In this document: positions 1 to 13,400 of the stretch, piece after piece
Layout: each line of letters opens with the position of its first letter
Numbering within the stretch: position 1 is the first letter of the stretch
DNA from: Euborellia annulipes
Taxonomy: Eukaryota; Arthropoda; Insecta; Dermaptera; Anisolabididae
Assembly (NCBI GenBank): GCA_023213315.1
Contig: JAKCPI010015653.1
Location: 186,001 to 250,000 of the forward strand
Length of the DNA stretch: 64,000 nt
Reading direction: 5' to 3'
The notes under the pieces: model-generated
Told to the model about the DNA's origin: nothing
Databases searched by the model: none
Seen by the model: only the letters and a program-made list of their open reading frames with translations
Made by a program: the position numbers and the translations under genes

Positions 1-551
1 AAAATTTTCTAATATTTTTTTAAAAACGCTATTTTGATAAATAATTATTACATTGAAATTGTTAACGGAAGTGTAAATGTAAAATTTCAGAGCACTATTT
101 TGTGTCCAAAGATATTGAAATTTCAGTATATTTTATAAATAATAACAAAATTGTTTGATAAAGTAATAATAATTTTCTTAAATATACTACAAAAGCTATT
201 CAACTTGTATAAGATCGTTTTAGTAAAATGTTCCGAATAAGGCGTTTTCTTAATTTATATTAAATTTCCTGTTTATTATATGTAAAAATAGGTATATTGA
301 TCGATTTTATTGAGTAATGCTTTCTTATATAACGTATTAAATTGTTTTTGAATAAATATTTTAGAATATAATAAGCGAGAAAAATTTATTCAAAACGATT
401 ATATAAAACATGATTAATAATGATTAAATATTTTCAAAAAATAATATAAAATATACAGTATAGAAATAAAAATTGATAATTTTCTTATAGGAGTTGGATA
501 TGGGGAGAATGAAAAAAATTTATTAGAAAAATTAAATTAAAACAAAACAAA

Positions 552-1222
552 AAATCTGGTGTGACTGGTGCACAGCACACAACTTCTCTTACCTTCGGTA
601 ATCGAAAGTTGTGTACTGTGCTTGTCACACCATATTTTTGTGTCGACATGTATTTAGTTTCGACAGTACAGTATATTCGATTTTCAAGATGTAAAATTTA
701 TAAGTATGACAAAATATTTATATTTTGTTACCATGGCTACCATTTCTCCTATCTTTTCTATGGAGTACAAGAGTAAAGTGGTCTTCAGAAGATTTCAATG
801 ACAAAATGAGAATATACATTTTATTGAGAATCTAAAAAATAATTGATTTTTGAATTTAAAAAAAATCGTTGGAGCGAATTTAGAGAAAATCGAAAAAAAC
901 TGAAAAAGTGCATCAGTAAAGTACTAGTACTCTTTGGTCGATTTTGTTCAAAAGCTTCGTGTCACGTCCCATGGGGGTGCCTAACTTAAATATAAAATTT
1001 CAACTTCCTAGCTCTTTCGTTCTTGAGATATTTTGTTCACAGCCCACACACACACACACAGACAGACAGACAACTATGTCGCGAAAACCACTTTTTGGAT
1101 TCAGGGGACCTCAAAACGTGTATATCCATCAAAATCTCGACATCGAATTTTTGACATGAAACCAATACTTTTCTCTCTATATATATTAACATATAGATAG
1201 AGGTAAGAGAAATAAAAAACAA
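552..1222 (+). repeat. Family A hairpin-ended repeat, copy 1
   Basis: It begins with CTGGTGTGACTGG and a palindrome of about 80 bases whose arms contain CACAACTT and AAGTTGTG. It runs through the shared internal block (GTACTAGTACT, AAAATTTCAACTTCCTAGCTC, a CA/CAGA microsatellite, CCACTTTTTGGATTCAGGGG). It ends in a second palindrome around TCTCTCTATATATA and AGGTAAGAGAAA. The same order recurs at least ten times in the window. I found no coding region in it, so it looks non-autonomous; its class is unknown. Confidence 0.8.
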
Positions 1223-1437
1223 ACTTTTTTGATGCCTACAATAAAATATATTTACTAGTTTAGGAGCACGAAAGATTAAATATAATTTGAGTATGCGCCT
1301 AAAGATAGGCAACACCTACTAGAAGATTTGTAATCTCTGGTTATCTATATATAGGAGAACTCGATGAAAAAAATATTTCTATTTAAAATGTATTATTCAA
1401 TAAAGGGTATCTATGAAGAAAGACTTTATTGTTGCAG

Positions 1438-4400
1438 GTAACCTTGGTCGGGTGGACCTAATAACTGAAAATGAATTCGATTTGTTTGTCCGCCCGGACA
1501 CCTGCAGTCCTAGACTACGACTTTGGTTTAATTTTATCGTAGACAACGTGCGAGCTGACCAGGTAAGATTCCTAAATTATTCACTAAATCAAAATGAATA
1601 TTTATTAGATTTTATTTTTAAATTAATTTGATACTATTGCGTGTTTAAATATGTTAGTTTTTGTTTGCTAGCAATCCAAAAAAAGTGAGCAACTTACAAA
1701 TGGATTTTTTTTTTAAATTAATTGCTTCAGAGCTCTAAAGCCGATCATACATCAACATCTACCATGAAATTAACACTTCGGTTTACGTGACCCACTCTGA
1801 AGCAATTAATCTAAAAATTCGTTAATAACTTGATCATTTGGAAATAAAATCTCTCGCTTTTTGAACCCTGCTATTTAATCTGGAATAACAAAAATTTTTA
1901 TGTAATTAAATATTTTTTTTTTTTTTATCTCTCTTAAAATGTATTAAGGACATTTTCCATAAAAGCAATTTTGTCGATGTTAATTCTCGTTGTGGTCGTT
2001 CACACAAACCAAGTCCGGCAGATAATCGGCCTTCGATCGTAACCAATTTTTAACATGCCATTATATGCCAAAAGTACTTGGTCGATCTCACCCAGGTCGG
2101 CCTTAGATAACGTTTAAAATAGAAAAGTTAAAACACTAATAAAATTTTGATTATATTTCGAATATTATTTAAGTGAAATTAATGGAATAAAAATCTGGTG
2201 TGACTGGTCACACACTGTTACCATTACAACCATTTCTCCTATCTTTCCTATGAAGTACAAGAGTAAAGTGTGCTTCAAAAGAATTTAAAGGCAAAATGAG
2301 AATATACATTTTAAAGAGCATCTAAAATAATTGATTTATGAATTTTAAACAAAATCGTTGGAGCGAATTTTAAAAAATCGAAAAAAACACTTAAAAAATA
2401 CATCAGTAAAGTACTAGTATTTTTTGGAGGATTTTGATCAAAAGCTTATTTTTTCGCCTCAGGGGGGTGCCTAACTTAAATATAAAATTTCAACCTCCTA
2501 GCTCAATTCCTTCATGCTTAAAATTGAACAGACAGACCATGTAGCGAAAACCACTTTTTTGGATTCAGGGAACCTCAAAACGTATATATCCATCAAAATT
2601 TCGACATCAAATTTTTCAGATGAAACCAATAATTTCTATATAGTCATATATATAGGTAAGAGAACGTAAAAATAGACAAATAGGTGGGAATGACCAGAAG
2701 TCGGTTTGTGTAGTTGTGCATTAAAGTATTATATTTCTGATAATAAACTAAAGTGTCGATTGTTAATGTTTTAATACGTATATATAATTTAAACTCTCGT
2801 AATATGAATATTACTTAATAAACAGAATTAAGTATTACGAATTTCTTGAATTAAACATTTATAATTCTAAATAATATTTACTTTAACAATTTTCAATTAC
2901 TCATTTAAATGAGATTTAATATTTACTTTAAAAATTAATACAGGGGCTTAAAACCAAAGGGAATTAGTATTTAATATTTCCCTTAAAAGAGCTTTAACAA
3001 AGCTTGCCTATAATCAAAACAAAAAGATTAACAGTAATTTAAATACTTAATTTTTTAATTATAAATAAAGAGGAGAGTCTTAAGCAAGCACGACTGCAAT
3101 TAAAAAAAAGACAACCCGAAGTTTCCAAAAATTTGTATTTTATTTAGTTAGAATATAAATTATAATTGGTAAGTAGGAGAAAATTACCAGCGCCTGTGTA
3201 TCCACCGGACACACTATTTATTTGCAAATATTTATAAAATTCAATATAAAATAAAATTAAAATACACAAAATTCGGCTTACTTAGTTTTGGTAGTGGATG
3301 TCTTCTATATTTTTGCCTCTGATTATATAAATGTTTGCCATTTTCAAATCAATGTTCTTAAATAAGCAAATTACGAGCAAGGAACGAGATGACTTTTTTA
3401 ATTTTACATATTATGAAAGAAAAAGATGGGGAGAGAGAAAGATGAGCATGTGGTTTCTTTATATAAATTGTTATTAATATAATATAAAATACTAGCCATG
3501 GCGGCCGCCTTCGGCGGGCTTGGCCCCTAGCCGGGAGGATTCAGCCTGGAGGACCCCCGCCATCTGGCTCGGGCCCGCTTTTTCTTAATTATGAGAAGCT
3601 TCACGTCTAGACAGGGGCCTTCGCCTGCTTGAGGATTTGTTAACATTTATAGAATACAAAAATGGAAAGAATACATATCAAGGCAGCTGAAAGCAAAAAA
3701 AATATTTCTCTTGTGCTTCATTTTATACATTTGTCGACGTTTCGGCCGATATTCCGGTCTTCATCAGGACAGGACATATGTTTGCCTCGAAACTCTTGGC
3801 AACTCATGACATATAGTTGGTGCGAACATTCGTCGGATGACATGACTTCTGGTTCAATAGATTGAAGTCTAAGCTCGAGGTAAACATAGTACATTGTCCT
3901 GATGAGGGCCGGAATATCGGCCGAAACGTCGACAAGTGTATGAAATAAAGCATAAGAGAAATATATTTTTTTTATTTGCTTTCGGCTGTCTTGATCTCCT
4001 CATTACTCATAATAAGTTTTTCACCCACTTCTCCTGAAATTAAAATTTATTTATTATGTGTATATAGAAAGAAAGTATTGGGTGTCAAAAATTTGATGTC
4101 GAGATTTTAATGGATATATACTTTTTGAGTACAAAAAAGTAGATCCCTCAAAATGGTCTGTCAGTGTGTTCAATTTAAAACATCAAGGAATTGAGCTACG
4201 AGGTTGAAATTTTATATTTAAGTTATGCACCCTCTCAGAGGCGTGAAAATAGGCTTTTGAAAAAAATTGACCAAAAAGTAATTTACTTAAGGGGCTTTTT
4301 CAGTTTTCTCAAAATCTGGTTTAATTATTTTAATCAAAATTCATTAGATGCGCTTTAAAATATATATTCTCATTTTTCTCCCAAAATTGTGTGAAAACCA

Positions 4401-7400
4401 CTTTACTCTCGTACTTTATTGGAAAGTTAGGAGGCCATGGTAACAAAATATAAATATTTTCTATGTTTTATACATTAAATTCTAAACTAAATATATATCG
4501 ACACAAAAAATATGGTGTGACAAGCACAGACACAATTTTCAATTATCGAAGGTAAGAGAAAGCAGTGTGCTTGCTGTGCGACCATTTCAAATTAAATTTT
4601 TTTAAACAGGAAAAGTAAAATATAGGATAAAGGTAAATAATGCCGGACAGTAATAGTAATAAATATAAATGAGGCCAGAAGATCAACCATTAAAAATAGG
4701 TTTCCATTTGCGCACAAATAAGCACTGAAGAGCGATAATAAATGAATAGAAATTCGAATGCCCTGCAATCAATAGCTGAGCTTTGCTAAGTGGTGCCATT
4801 TGCTATAAGCCTTTGGGGTGGGATAGAAAAGATTTTTTATTTATGTGCCGGTGAAATCAAATTAATTATTGCCCTGTTTAATGTTAATTGCGTCACATTC
4901 GCTTAAGCTCCAGGGATCATTAATAAATCCTCTCAAGGCACTAATGCTAAATTCCACTCGGAATCAAAGCTCTCTGCTATTTCCCCCATTCAATGGCTGA
5001 AGCTACAAATTGGTATAATGATAACAATAAAAATATATTTTATAATATAATGATCAATATATATTTAACATAAGCAATATTATTTATTTATTTTCCTTTG
5101 ACACTTAATAATGTATGGAATTATGTCATTATTACAAATTGTTACAAAGTTTAAAATTAAAATGTATTGTAATATTACAATGAAAATCTGTTCTATTCTC
5201 AATTACTATATATTCAATTATAGTATTATTCCAGGCTATAGGGAGTTACTTTCTCTTACCTATATATGTAATATATAATTTAAATATAAAGAGAGAAAGT
5301 AATGGAATCATGTCAAAAATTCGATGTCGAGTTTTTGAAGGATATACACGTTTTGACCACAATAAAGTAGGTCCCGCAAAATGGTCTGTCTGTCTGTGTG
5401 TGTTCAATTTTAAGCATGAAAGAATTGAGCTAGGAGGTAAAAATTTTAAGTTCGGCACCCCCCTGAGGCGTGAAAATAAACTTTTAATCAAAATCGGTCA
5501 AAAAGTTAATTTACTCATGTAGTTTTTCAGTTTTTTCGATTTTCTCAAAATTCGCTCTGAAGATTTTGATTAAAATTCATAAATCAATTATTTTTTAGAT
5601 GCTCTTTAAAATGTATATCCTCATTTTGCTCTTGAAATCTTATGAAGACCACTTTACTCTTGTACTTCATAGGAAAGATAGGAGAAATGGTTCACATGGT
5701 AACAAAATATAAATATTTTTCTGTTTATAAATTTTATATCTTGAATTTAAAAGTACCGTACTATCGGAAACTAAATATGTTTCGACACAAAAATTTTTTT
5801 CAAAGATAAGAGAAAGTTGTGTGTTCTGCGAACAGCCATACCAGATTTTTTTTTAAATTGGTTTAGATTAAATAAATAATCTAGTTTAGGTATAAGATGG
5901 ATTATTCATCCTCTCTAATGAAAAATTTATAAGATCGTTATTTTATTTTTATTCCCTTTAGAAAAAAATTAAAAAAAAAAAAAAAAATTTATTTAAAAAT
6001 TTTGATTAATTTACTTTTTCAAGTGAATAAAATGAAAAAAGTTTTTTCATTTTCGACTTATTTTAAGTTTAAAAGTTCACGTTTAAATCTAAACCTATTC
6101 GTTCCTTTAAAAAAATAAATAAAAATAAAATAAAAATTGAGAAAAATGCACTTTTACGACACCTGGTTTTATTGACAAAAAATCGCGTGACGCCAGGTAA
6201 GAAAGATAAATCCGTTTTTAAATTGGATGTTTTGAGAAGGTGAATATTAAAATAAAATAATAATAAAAGACTCAACTAGAGTGTTAAAAAATGTCACCTT
6301 ATTATTGTATTTTTTTTTTTTTTTTTTTTTACAGAGAGTAATTTTTAACATCGTAAATCTGAGCAAAAGTAAGAATTTATATCGAAATGGTATGACTCCA
6401 GTTGTTAAATCCACCAGTCGACCCAAATGGTAAATTGATTTCTTTATTAAGAAACAATTAAGAAAGTTTGTGAGAGAAAAAACAAATTTTTTTTTAGTTA
6501 ATGTCTTTTATGATTTAAAATAAGATTAATGAATTAGATTATTAGTTGTGCTATCATTATTTAAAATGAAAAATTATTTAGATTAAAAAATATATTTTTT
6601 GTAGTCTCTAGCTTTGCATATTATAAGACAAACTCTTACAAAAATAACAAGTCTCATGTTATTCATTTTTAATTTCTCGTATAGTAGGCCTATAAAAAGA
6701 GAAAGTATTCTAATCGTAAAGAAAGTAAAATAAAAAGCGAGTTAGAGATTTTGATGATTCTCAACGTTTTAGATTTCTCTAAGTAAAAAAAAAACATTTT
6801 TGGAATTATGTCTGTGTGTGTACGATTGCTTAAAAACGCAGGCAGTTAGATCGATTAAATTTGGTATACTAGCCGCGCGGCCCGCTTTCGGTGGGCTTCA
6901 CGCCTAGCCGGGGGCTTTGCCCCCTGGGCCCCCCGCCAGCTGGTTCGGGCGCCTTCAGCGGACCCTCGCCTTTTCTTAATTATGAGAAGTCGTGCCGCCT
7001 GCATTGGGCGGACCCTTGCCTTTTCTTAATTATGAGAAGCCTGCCTTAGGCGTTTGGCGTTTTGACGCTTCGCCCCATTGGATTCCCTCAGCTGGCTCGG
7101 GGCCACCTGCAGAGGACCCTCGCCTTTTCTTAATTATGAAAAAAGAATTATCATTACTATTCCAAAACAGTGTCTGCTTGAGTTGTCATTTGTTTATATT
7201 CATAGAATACAAAACTGCAAAGAATCTATTTATATAATTCACTAATATATGTCTGTCTGTCTGTCGCGCTCTGTTTGACCAACTTCCCGTTGAAATTTTG
7301 AAACAGAATTTTATTTACTTAAAGAGGACCTTCTAGGCATTACAGAAATATTATTTTCATCCCGAAATTCTTATAACTTTCTGAGTTATTAATTTTTAAA

Positions 7401-10400
7401 GTTACGATTTCTCCCATAGGAAATGTATAGAGAAATATTTATATATTCTTTGCATTGATGTATTCTATGAATGTAAACCAATCCTCAAGCAGGCACTGGA
7501 TTAGAATATAGTAATAATAATCTTTGGGTCCACCGCAGGCAGGCCCGAGTCAGTTGGAAGGGGTCCCGAAGGTGCGGCTAATATTATAATAATTATAGAT
7601 AAAAATTGGTTATTTATTGTACCAAAAAATCTCAATCACAAGAACCACATCTCTGCAAGGTCACGTCCACAAAATAAAAATTGTATATAAATTTAATCTG
7701 GCATTTTTCTAATCATTTAAAAATTTTTAAAATATATCAATGTTTTTTTGAGAAAATATTCAACAACCTTAAAATTGTCATTTCTTTTAAAGGAGATTCA
7801 ATTTTCTAGCAAGCCTCACTCTATTCTCATACAGGGTGCGAATCGCAAGCAAGAATGTTTATTATTATCGGTCTGCGGCACATCGAAACCATTATATCCT
7901 TTCATTTGCATTTGCATTCGACAAGGAGGATGATGTCTACCAATTTGCCTTGAGCTTCCCTTATTCTTATTCCCGGTGTCAGGCACATCTGGATGCCCTG
8001 GAGGCAAGGCGCTTGCCTCATTTTCGACGGGATCTTCTTGCACATAGTTTGGTGAGTTTATTTTGTAAATAATAAAGAAATGAGGTGGTTAATAAAATAC
8101 TTTTATATCCACATTGAAAAAATAATTATTTTTTTACAAACACTAAAGGAAATTCATTTCTATCAGTGAAATGCCTAATGAAAGGCTAAAAATTTGAAGC
8201 AATGAAAAAACTTGTCTCCAAAGTATTAAGCCGTCAGTTAAATTTTTATGGGTGTTTTCTAAGCTCTAGTATTTAGAACAATAGAACTCAGTTAATAATT
8301 TCCTGTGAATGTAACAAGATCAGTAAATTCTATTTTGTAGGTTAAAGTGATTGATAAAAACCGGCCACTATAGACACATGATTTGTAAGACGTTGTAACG
8401 TCAAAAAAAAAGAAAGCAATCTATAGTATATTAGCATTTAATTTTTACTTTCTCATACCTATATATGCAGAGAAAGTAATGGTTTCAATTCGATCTCGAG
8501 AGTTTGATGAAAAAAAAAATACATATTCCGTAAAATGGTCTGTGTGTGCTTGTATCTGTCTGTGAACGAAATATCTCAAAAAAAAGAAAAATGCTAGGAG
8601 GTTGAAATTTTATATTTAAGTTAGACACCTCCCTGGGATGTGACACGAAGCTTTTGAACAAAATCCCACAAAAAGTACTAGTACTCTAGTACTAATTTTT
8701 CAGTTTTTTTTTTTTTTCGATTTTCTCAAAATACGCTCCAACCATTTTGATTAAAATTTATAAATCAATTATTTTTAGATGCTTTATAAATTCTCATTTT
8801 GCCCTTGAAAACTTTTGAAGCACACTTTATTATTGTACAGTAGGCGTCACAAGTGCCTGATACGCTCGAAAGTGAAGTGGAGCTTTGAGCATAGGCAAAA
8901 TGTTTGCTTTCTTAAAAGTATGCGTTTCACCTTCAATTTCATTAAAAAAAATATTTATTTATTTTAAAAATATTGTTTTGGTTGACTATGCTCAAGGCTC
9001 CACTATCGAGCAGGGCAGACACTTATGGCGCCCTCTGTACTTCATAGGAGAAATGGTTTCCATGGTAACAAAATATAAATATTTTCCCATGTTAATAAAT
9101 TTTATTACATCTTGAATTTTAATATACGCGGAAATCTATCTAAGTTGAAAAGAAAAATCTGGTGTGATAAGCACAGAACACAACTTTTAATTACCAAAGG
9201 AAAGAGAAAGTTGTGTACTGTGCGACCGGTCACTCCAGATATTTTAATAATAATTGAGCAAAAATACACTAGTAAAAAATAAATATAAATATTACTTTTA
9301 AGTAATTTCACTATAATTTAAGATATTTCTCAATTTTTATTTCTTGAATAAAATGCAAATGCTACAAATCATTTGATTTAGTTTGATGCTTTAAAAAAAG
9401 TAAAAATTAAGGCCCCATAAATAACGTGTGTAATGGCCCTCTCAGTTCCCAGTAACGCCTTTACAGTACTATCTCAATTACTTCTTTTCAGCTAAAAGCT
9501 ATCGCATTTATTTATTTCAATTTGATGTTCTAAATGTTCCATTTTGAAGTCTCTATTTTCTCATGTCAAAGAAAACAAAAAAAAAAAAAAAATAGAATCC
9601 ATTAAGTATGCTTGAATAGAAAGGTTAAAATGTATACCTGAGACAGGTGTATAAATAAATATTATCAATATAAATAAAATAATAAAATGTCTTTTTATTT
9701 GAAAAATAAACTTAATCAAAATTAATGATTGTGAACTTTATTAAAAAAAAAAAAAATTAAATGTTTTAAAATCATAAAATTTTTTTTTTAGTTTTTAAAT
9801 CATGTTCATTGGTCGTAATCTGATTTAATTTTTTTTTGACTAGCAAAAACGAAGGGTGGATCTTGTGAGTATCGGTCACCCTGCTTATCTCGCGGATATA
9901 AACTCACAAGATGATCTAATACCTCCGACAGGAAAGACCCCGAGGTCAGTTGTGGTACTTTGCAGAGCACATGGAGGAGAAGCCCCAGCATCGTATGTGT
10001 GCCATGGTAAGCAATTTGTTTTATTTCTCTAAAGTTTCAAATTAAATTAAAGAGGATGGGTGGGTTTAAAATTGATTAACCCTCAGATTAATAGAAAGAG
10101 GGGATGTCAGCCAAACAGGAGAGCCTCTATCAAATGAAAATCAGGATACAAGAAAACGTTTCGAATTTAATTAGATATGCTATTCTCCAGTTCTTATGAG
10201 AATATTGGCAATCTCAATGTATACGCCATCGAGATGTAGATGGAGTTGTTATATATTAACTGTTATGAAGTTGAGTGAGAGAATCATAACATTGAAAAAT
10301 TATAAGTATAATATCACAACAATAATATTTACATTCAACTGTCATCACGACAAATCACTGACAGAACGATGATTATAACAGCTCCCTTATGAGATTGTTA

Positions 10401-13400
10401 GTCGTAAGACTTGACATGAGACTTGATGTTGAGACGATCTGGTCGTTTTGAGTTCCGGCCCAAGTGCTGGTTCAATGGACTCATGTGAAGTGATGTTGGT
10501 AAGGGTGAAGAGATTCCTTGTGTAGTTGAGGATTCTTCACAATTAAATTCTTCTAGTTCGCAGTTTGCAGACATGTCAGTTGAAACTGGATCATTATATG
10601 GAAGTGAAACTTCATTTGGAGTACAAGTCGATTGAAGTGGCAAATCAAATGCTTTAAAAAGTTCATTTGTATGAACATTTGAATTTGATTAGCGTGTTTT
10701 AAGTTGATTTGCATGTCGAATCCATTTGTGTTATGAAGCAGAGACCAAATAAGTAACTTTGCCCTTTCTAGTAATTATTTTTCCAGGGATCCAGGTTGCA
10801 GGCTTTACTCTGTAATCTTTCACCAACACAAGATCTCCAAGTAGAAACGTTTTCTTCTTGGCCTCGTGATGAAGATTAAATTGTTTCTCCATTTCCTTGT
10901 TAGTTTCTCTTGCTGACTCGGAAACTGGATGCAATAGATCCAACTTGGTACGAATTTTCCGACCAAGAAAGCTTTCAGCTGGAGATAGATTACTGGAAGG
11001 ACAAGGTGTACTGCCATAAGCCTGGAGAAATGTTTGAAGTGCCTCTAGAGTTGACTTCTCCCCTTTCATTTTCAATAACGAACGTTTTAGAGTGTCTACA
11101 AAACGTTTGGATTGGGGATGAAATGGTGGAGTAAGAATATGCTTACTACCTGTAGACTCGCAAAAATCTTTAAATTGAGCTGAGGTAAACTGTTTTTGAT
11201 TCTTCCTTTGATGAAGAATTTTTTTTAATTCCCTTCGATTTTTTTTATATTTTGAGCCGAGACGTTTTCTTGTATTGGAATGTTCATTTAATCTGTTTTA
11301 GCTGGCATCCTCTTTCCATTAATCTAATCGTTGGACAGTCATTTCTCTCATCGACAATGATTAATTCTCATCAGGCAGGTTATTTCATAAATTCGGCCTT
11401 TTTGTTTTTTGAAAGGCAGGTTCGGTGTTTAGGGATTTTTATGGAATAAATCTGTATGTATACGTTTAAAAATTAAAAAAAAAATATATATATTATTATA
11501 GGACTCATGGATTTTTTAGTAAGCAATCATCCGATTGCAGTTCTCCTTCGGGACCACCTCATTTTCCGTATTGTTCCTATGTTAAACCCGGATGGCGTTT
11601 ATTTAGGAAATCAAAGGTTAGGCTAAAAAGAAATAATACTGTTTCTTCTCTTTCATCTCTTCCATTCTAATTGAAATATATTGTTTTTAGAGCCACCTTG
11701 ATGGGTTTCGATCTGAATCGATCCTGGCATGCAATTTCTCAATGGGTACACCCGACTCTCAATGCTGTCTATAGGGCAATAAAACAATTTGACGAGTCCC
11801 AGGTAACCAACTACCAATCAAATCTTTATTTATTCTTGATTTAATAAATAATTTATAAATTTAAGAGAAAATTTATTACAAAAAGTATTTGAAGATAGAT
11901 TAAAAATTACAGTAGAACCTCGCTTCACGAGCACCTCTCAAAACGAGTAAGTCGCATAAGACGCAAAAGAAATTGTAAAAGAATGACTCGCTTAACGAGC
12001 GTAGTATCGCATAACGAGTACAAAACACGGACTTGGTAAAAATAAAAGTCTGTCCAGTTTATAACGCTTTTATTTAAAAATGTATTAATAAAATAATTTT
12101 TTTCATAAATTCCACAATCATGTTGAATTAATGAATTAGAAAATATATTATTTGGAAATTAAAATAAAAGTGTGGAAGTTTATTTTATTTAAAATTATAT
12201 TTTAAAGCCTAATGAATTTACCACGCTTTTATTTTATAATAATTAGCCAAATACTGTATATTTTTAAATAAACATTTTCTAATTCATTAATTAATAATGA
12301 ATTTATACAAAAAGCATTGAGGCTAAATAATTTTTTTTTATAAAATATATTCTATTGATATATAAATTAATATGAAAATAAGCTTTTATAATTAAATAAT
12401 TCGTTATTCGTGTTTAATTAAATAAATGCCTTGAAGTGGTTTTGTTGTTCACAGAGCTGTCCACTAGATTTCATTTTTGACCTCCATGCTCATTCTAGTC
12501 TTCAAGGGGTATTTATTTATGGAAATACTTATGATGATGTTTATAGGTGAAAGCATTAATAATTTTCATTAATATATTTAAAAATTTAATTACATTTTTT
12601 TTTAATTTCTAGATTTGAACGGCATATTTTGTTTCCGAAATTATTATCTCATAATATGGAAGATTTTATAGTGGAAAATTCAATGTATAATCGTGATATA
12701 TGTAAAATTGGAACCGCTCGAAGGTAAATTTAATATGCATATAATATTACATTGGTATTCATGGGAATTTCAATTGAAAATAAAAAGATCTGCTTTCGTT
12801 AATTTTTTCACGATCTTATGCAAAATTTATCTCCCAATTAAATGGATTTTTTTTTAAAGTAATTCTAAAATTAATTTGAATTTTTTTAGACATTTGTGTA
12901 ATATACTTAAAGAAAGTGTGAATTGTTACACACTTCAAATTTCTTTATATGGTTATATGAGAAATAATACATCATTTTGTTATACGGAAGAAGCATGTAT
13001 CCTTTTCAATTGATATCTTGGTGATTTAGTACACAAGAAGGTAGGACAGGAGTTTCTGGGTTCAAAATATCGTTCCTAACAGAATACAATGATACAGACT
13101 ATTTAAAATGAATAGACAATTCATTAAAACAATGTCGCAAATCCGCAACAATCAAATGGGGAATTATTATCTTGGGAATTTTCGACATGATCGCAATACT
13201 TTCTATATATATTATCCTAGGAATTTTTAATTATAGACAACATTTTGTATTAATTATTTATTAAAAATATATAAATACTGTACAACGTTTCGACTGCTTA
13301 TTCTGCAGTCGTTTCCAAGTACTGTGCACTTGCTCCGACTCAAGTTCACTTGAGTCGGAGCAAGTCCACAGTACTGGATAACGGCTGCAGTAGAAACGTT

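Larger units (their letters stand above)
3669..3999. repeat. Foldback element carrying two hammerhead-like motifs
   Basis: Arms of about 105 bases are inverted copies around a 120-base spacer. The left arm begins near GGCAGCTGAAAGC, the right ends near GCTTTCGGCTGTC. Each arm holds one ribozyme-like core pointing outwards. It resembles the inverted ends of Penelope-like retroelements but has no coding part. Confidence 0.8.
1563..6334 (+). other. CCP6-like intron filled with repeats
   Basis: This 4.8-kb intron holds family A copies (2190-2676, 4050-4590, 5245-5852), a ribozyme-bearing foldback (3669-3999), a GC-rich repeat (3495-3660) and a small inverted repeat with arms at about 1725-1741 and 1795-1812. 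The stretch 4680-5020 is not obviously repetitive and has a more balanced base composition than its surroundings. I see no further exon. Confidence 0.6.

Noticed and set aside
561..776. Open frames inside family A copies (also 944-1315, 38277-38591, 60723-60908)
   Set aside because: They track repeat sequence, change between copies and have no conserved protein.
7748..8072. Overlapping open frames on both strands around the third CCP6-like exon
   Set aside because: Only the frame 7835-8051 with NVYYYR and [15 protein letters not shown] fits the family and splice phases; the others are shadows.
10820..11134. Open frames overlapping the integrase remnant in other frames
   Set aside because: They show no family motif; the minus frame with GDLVLVKDY explains the region.
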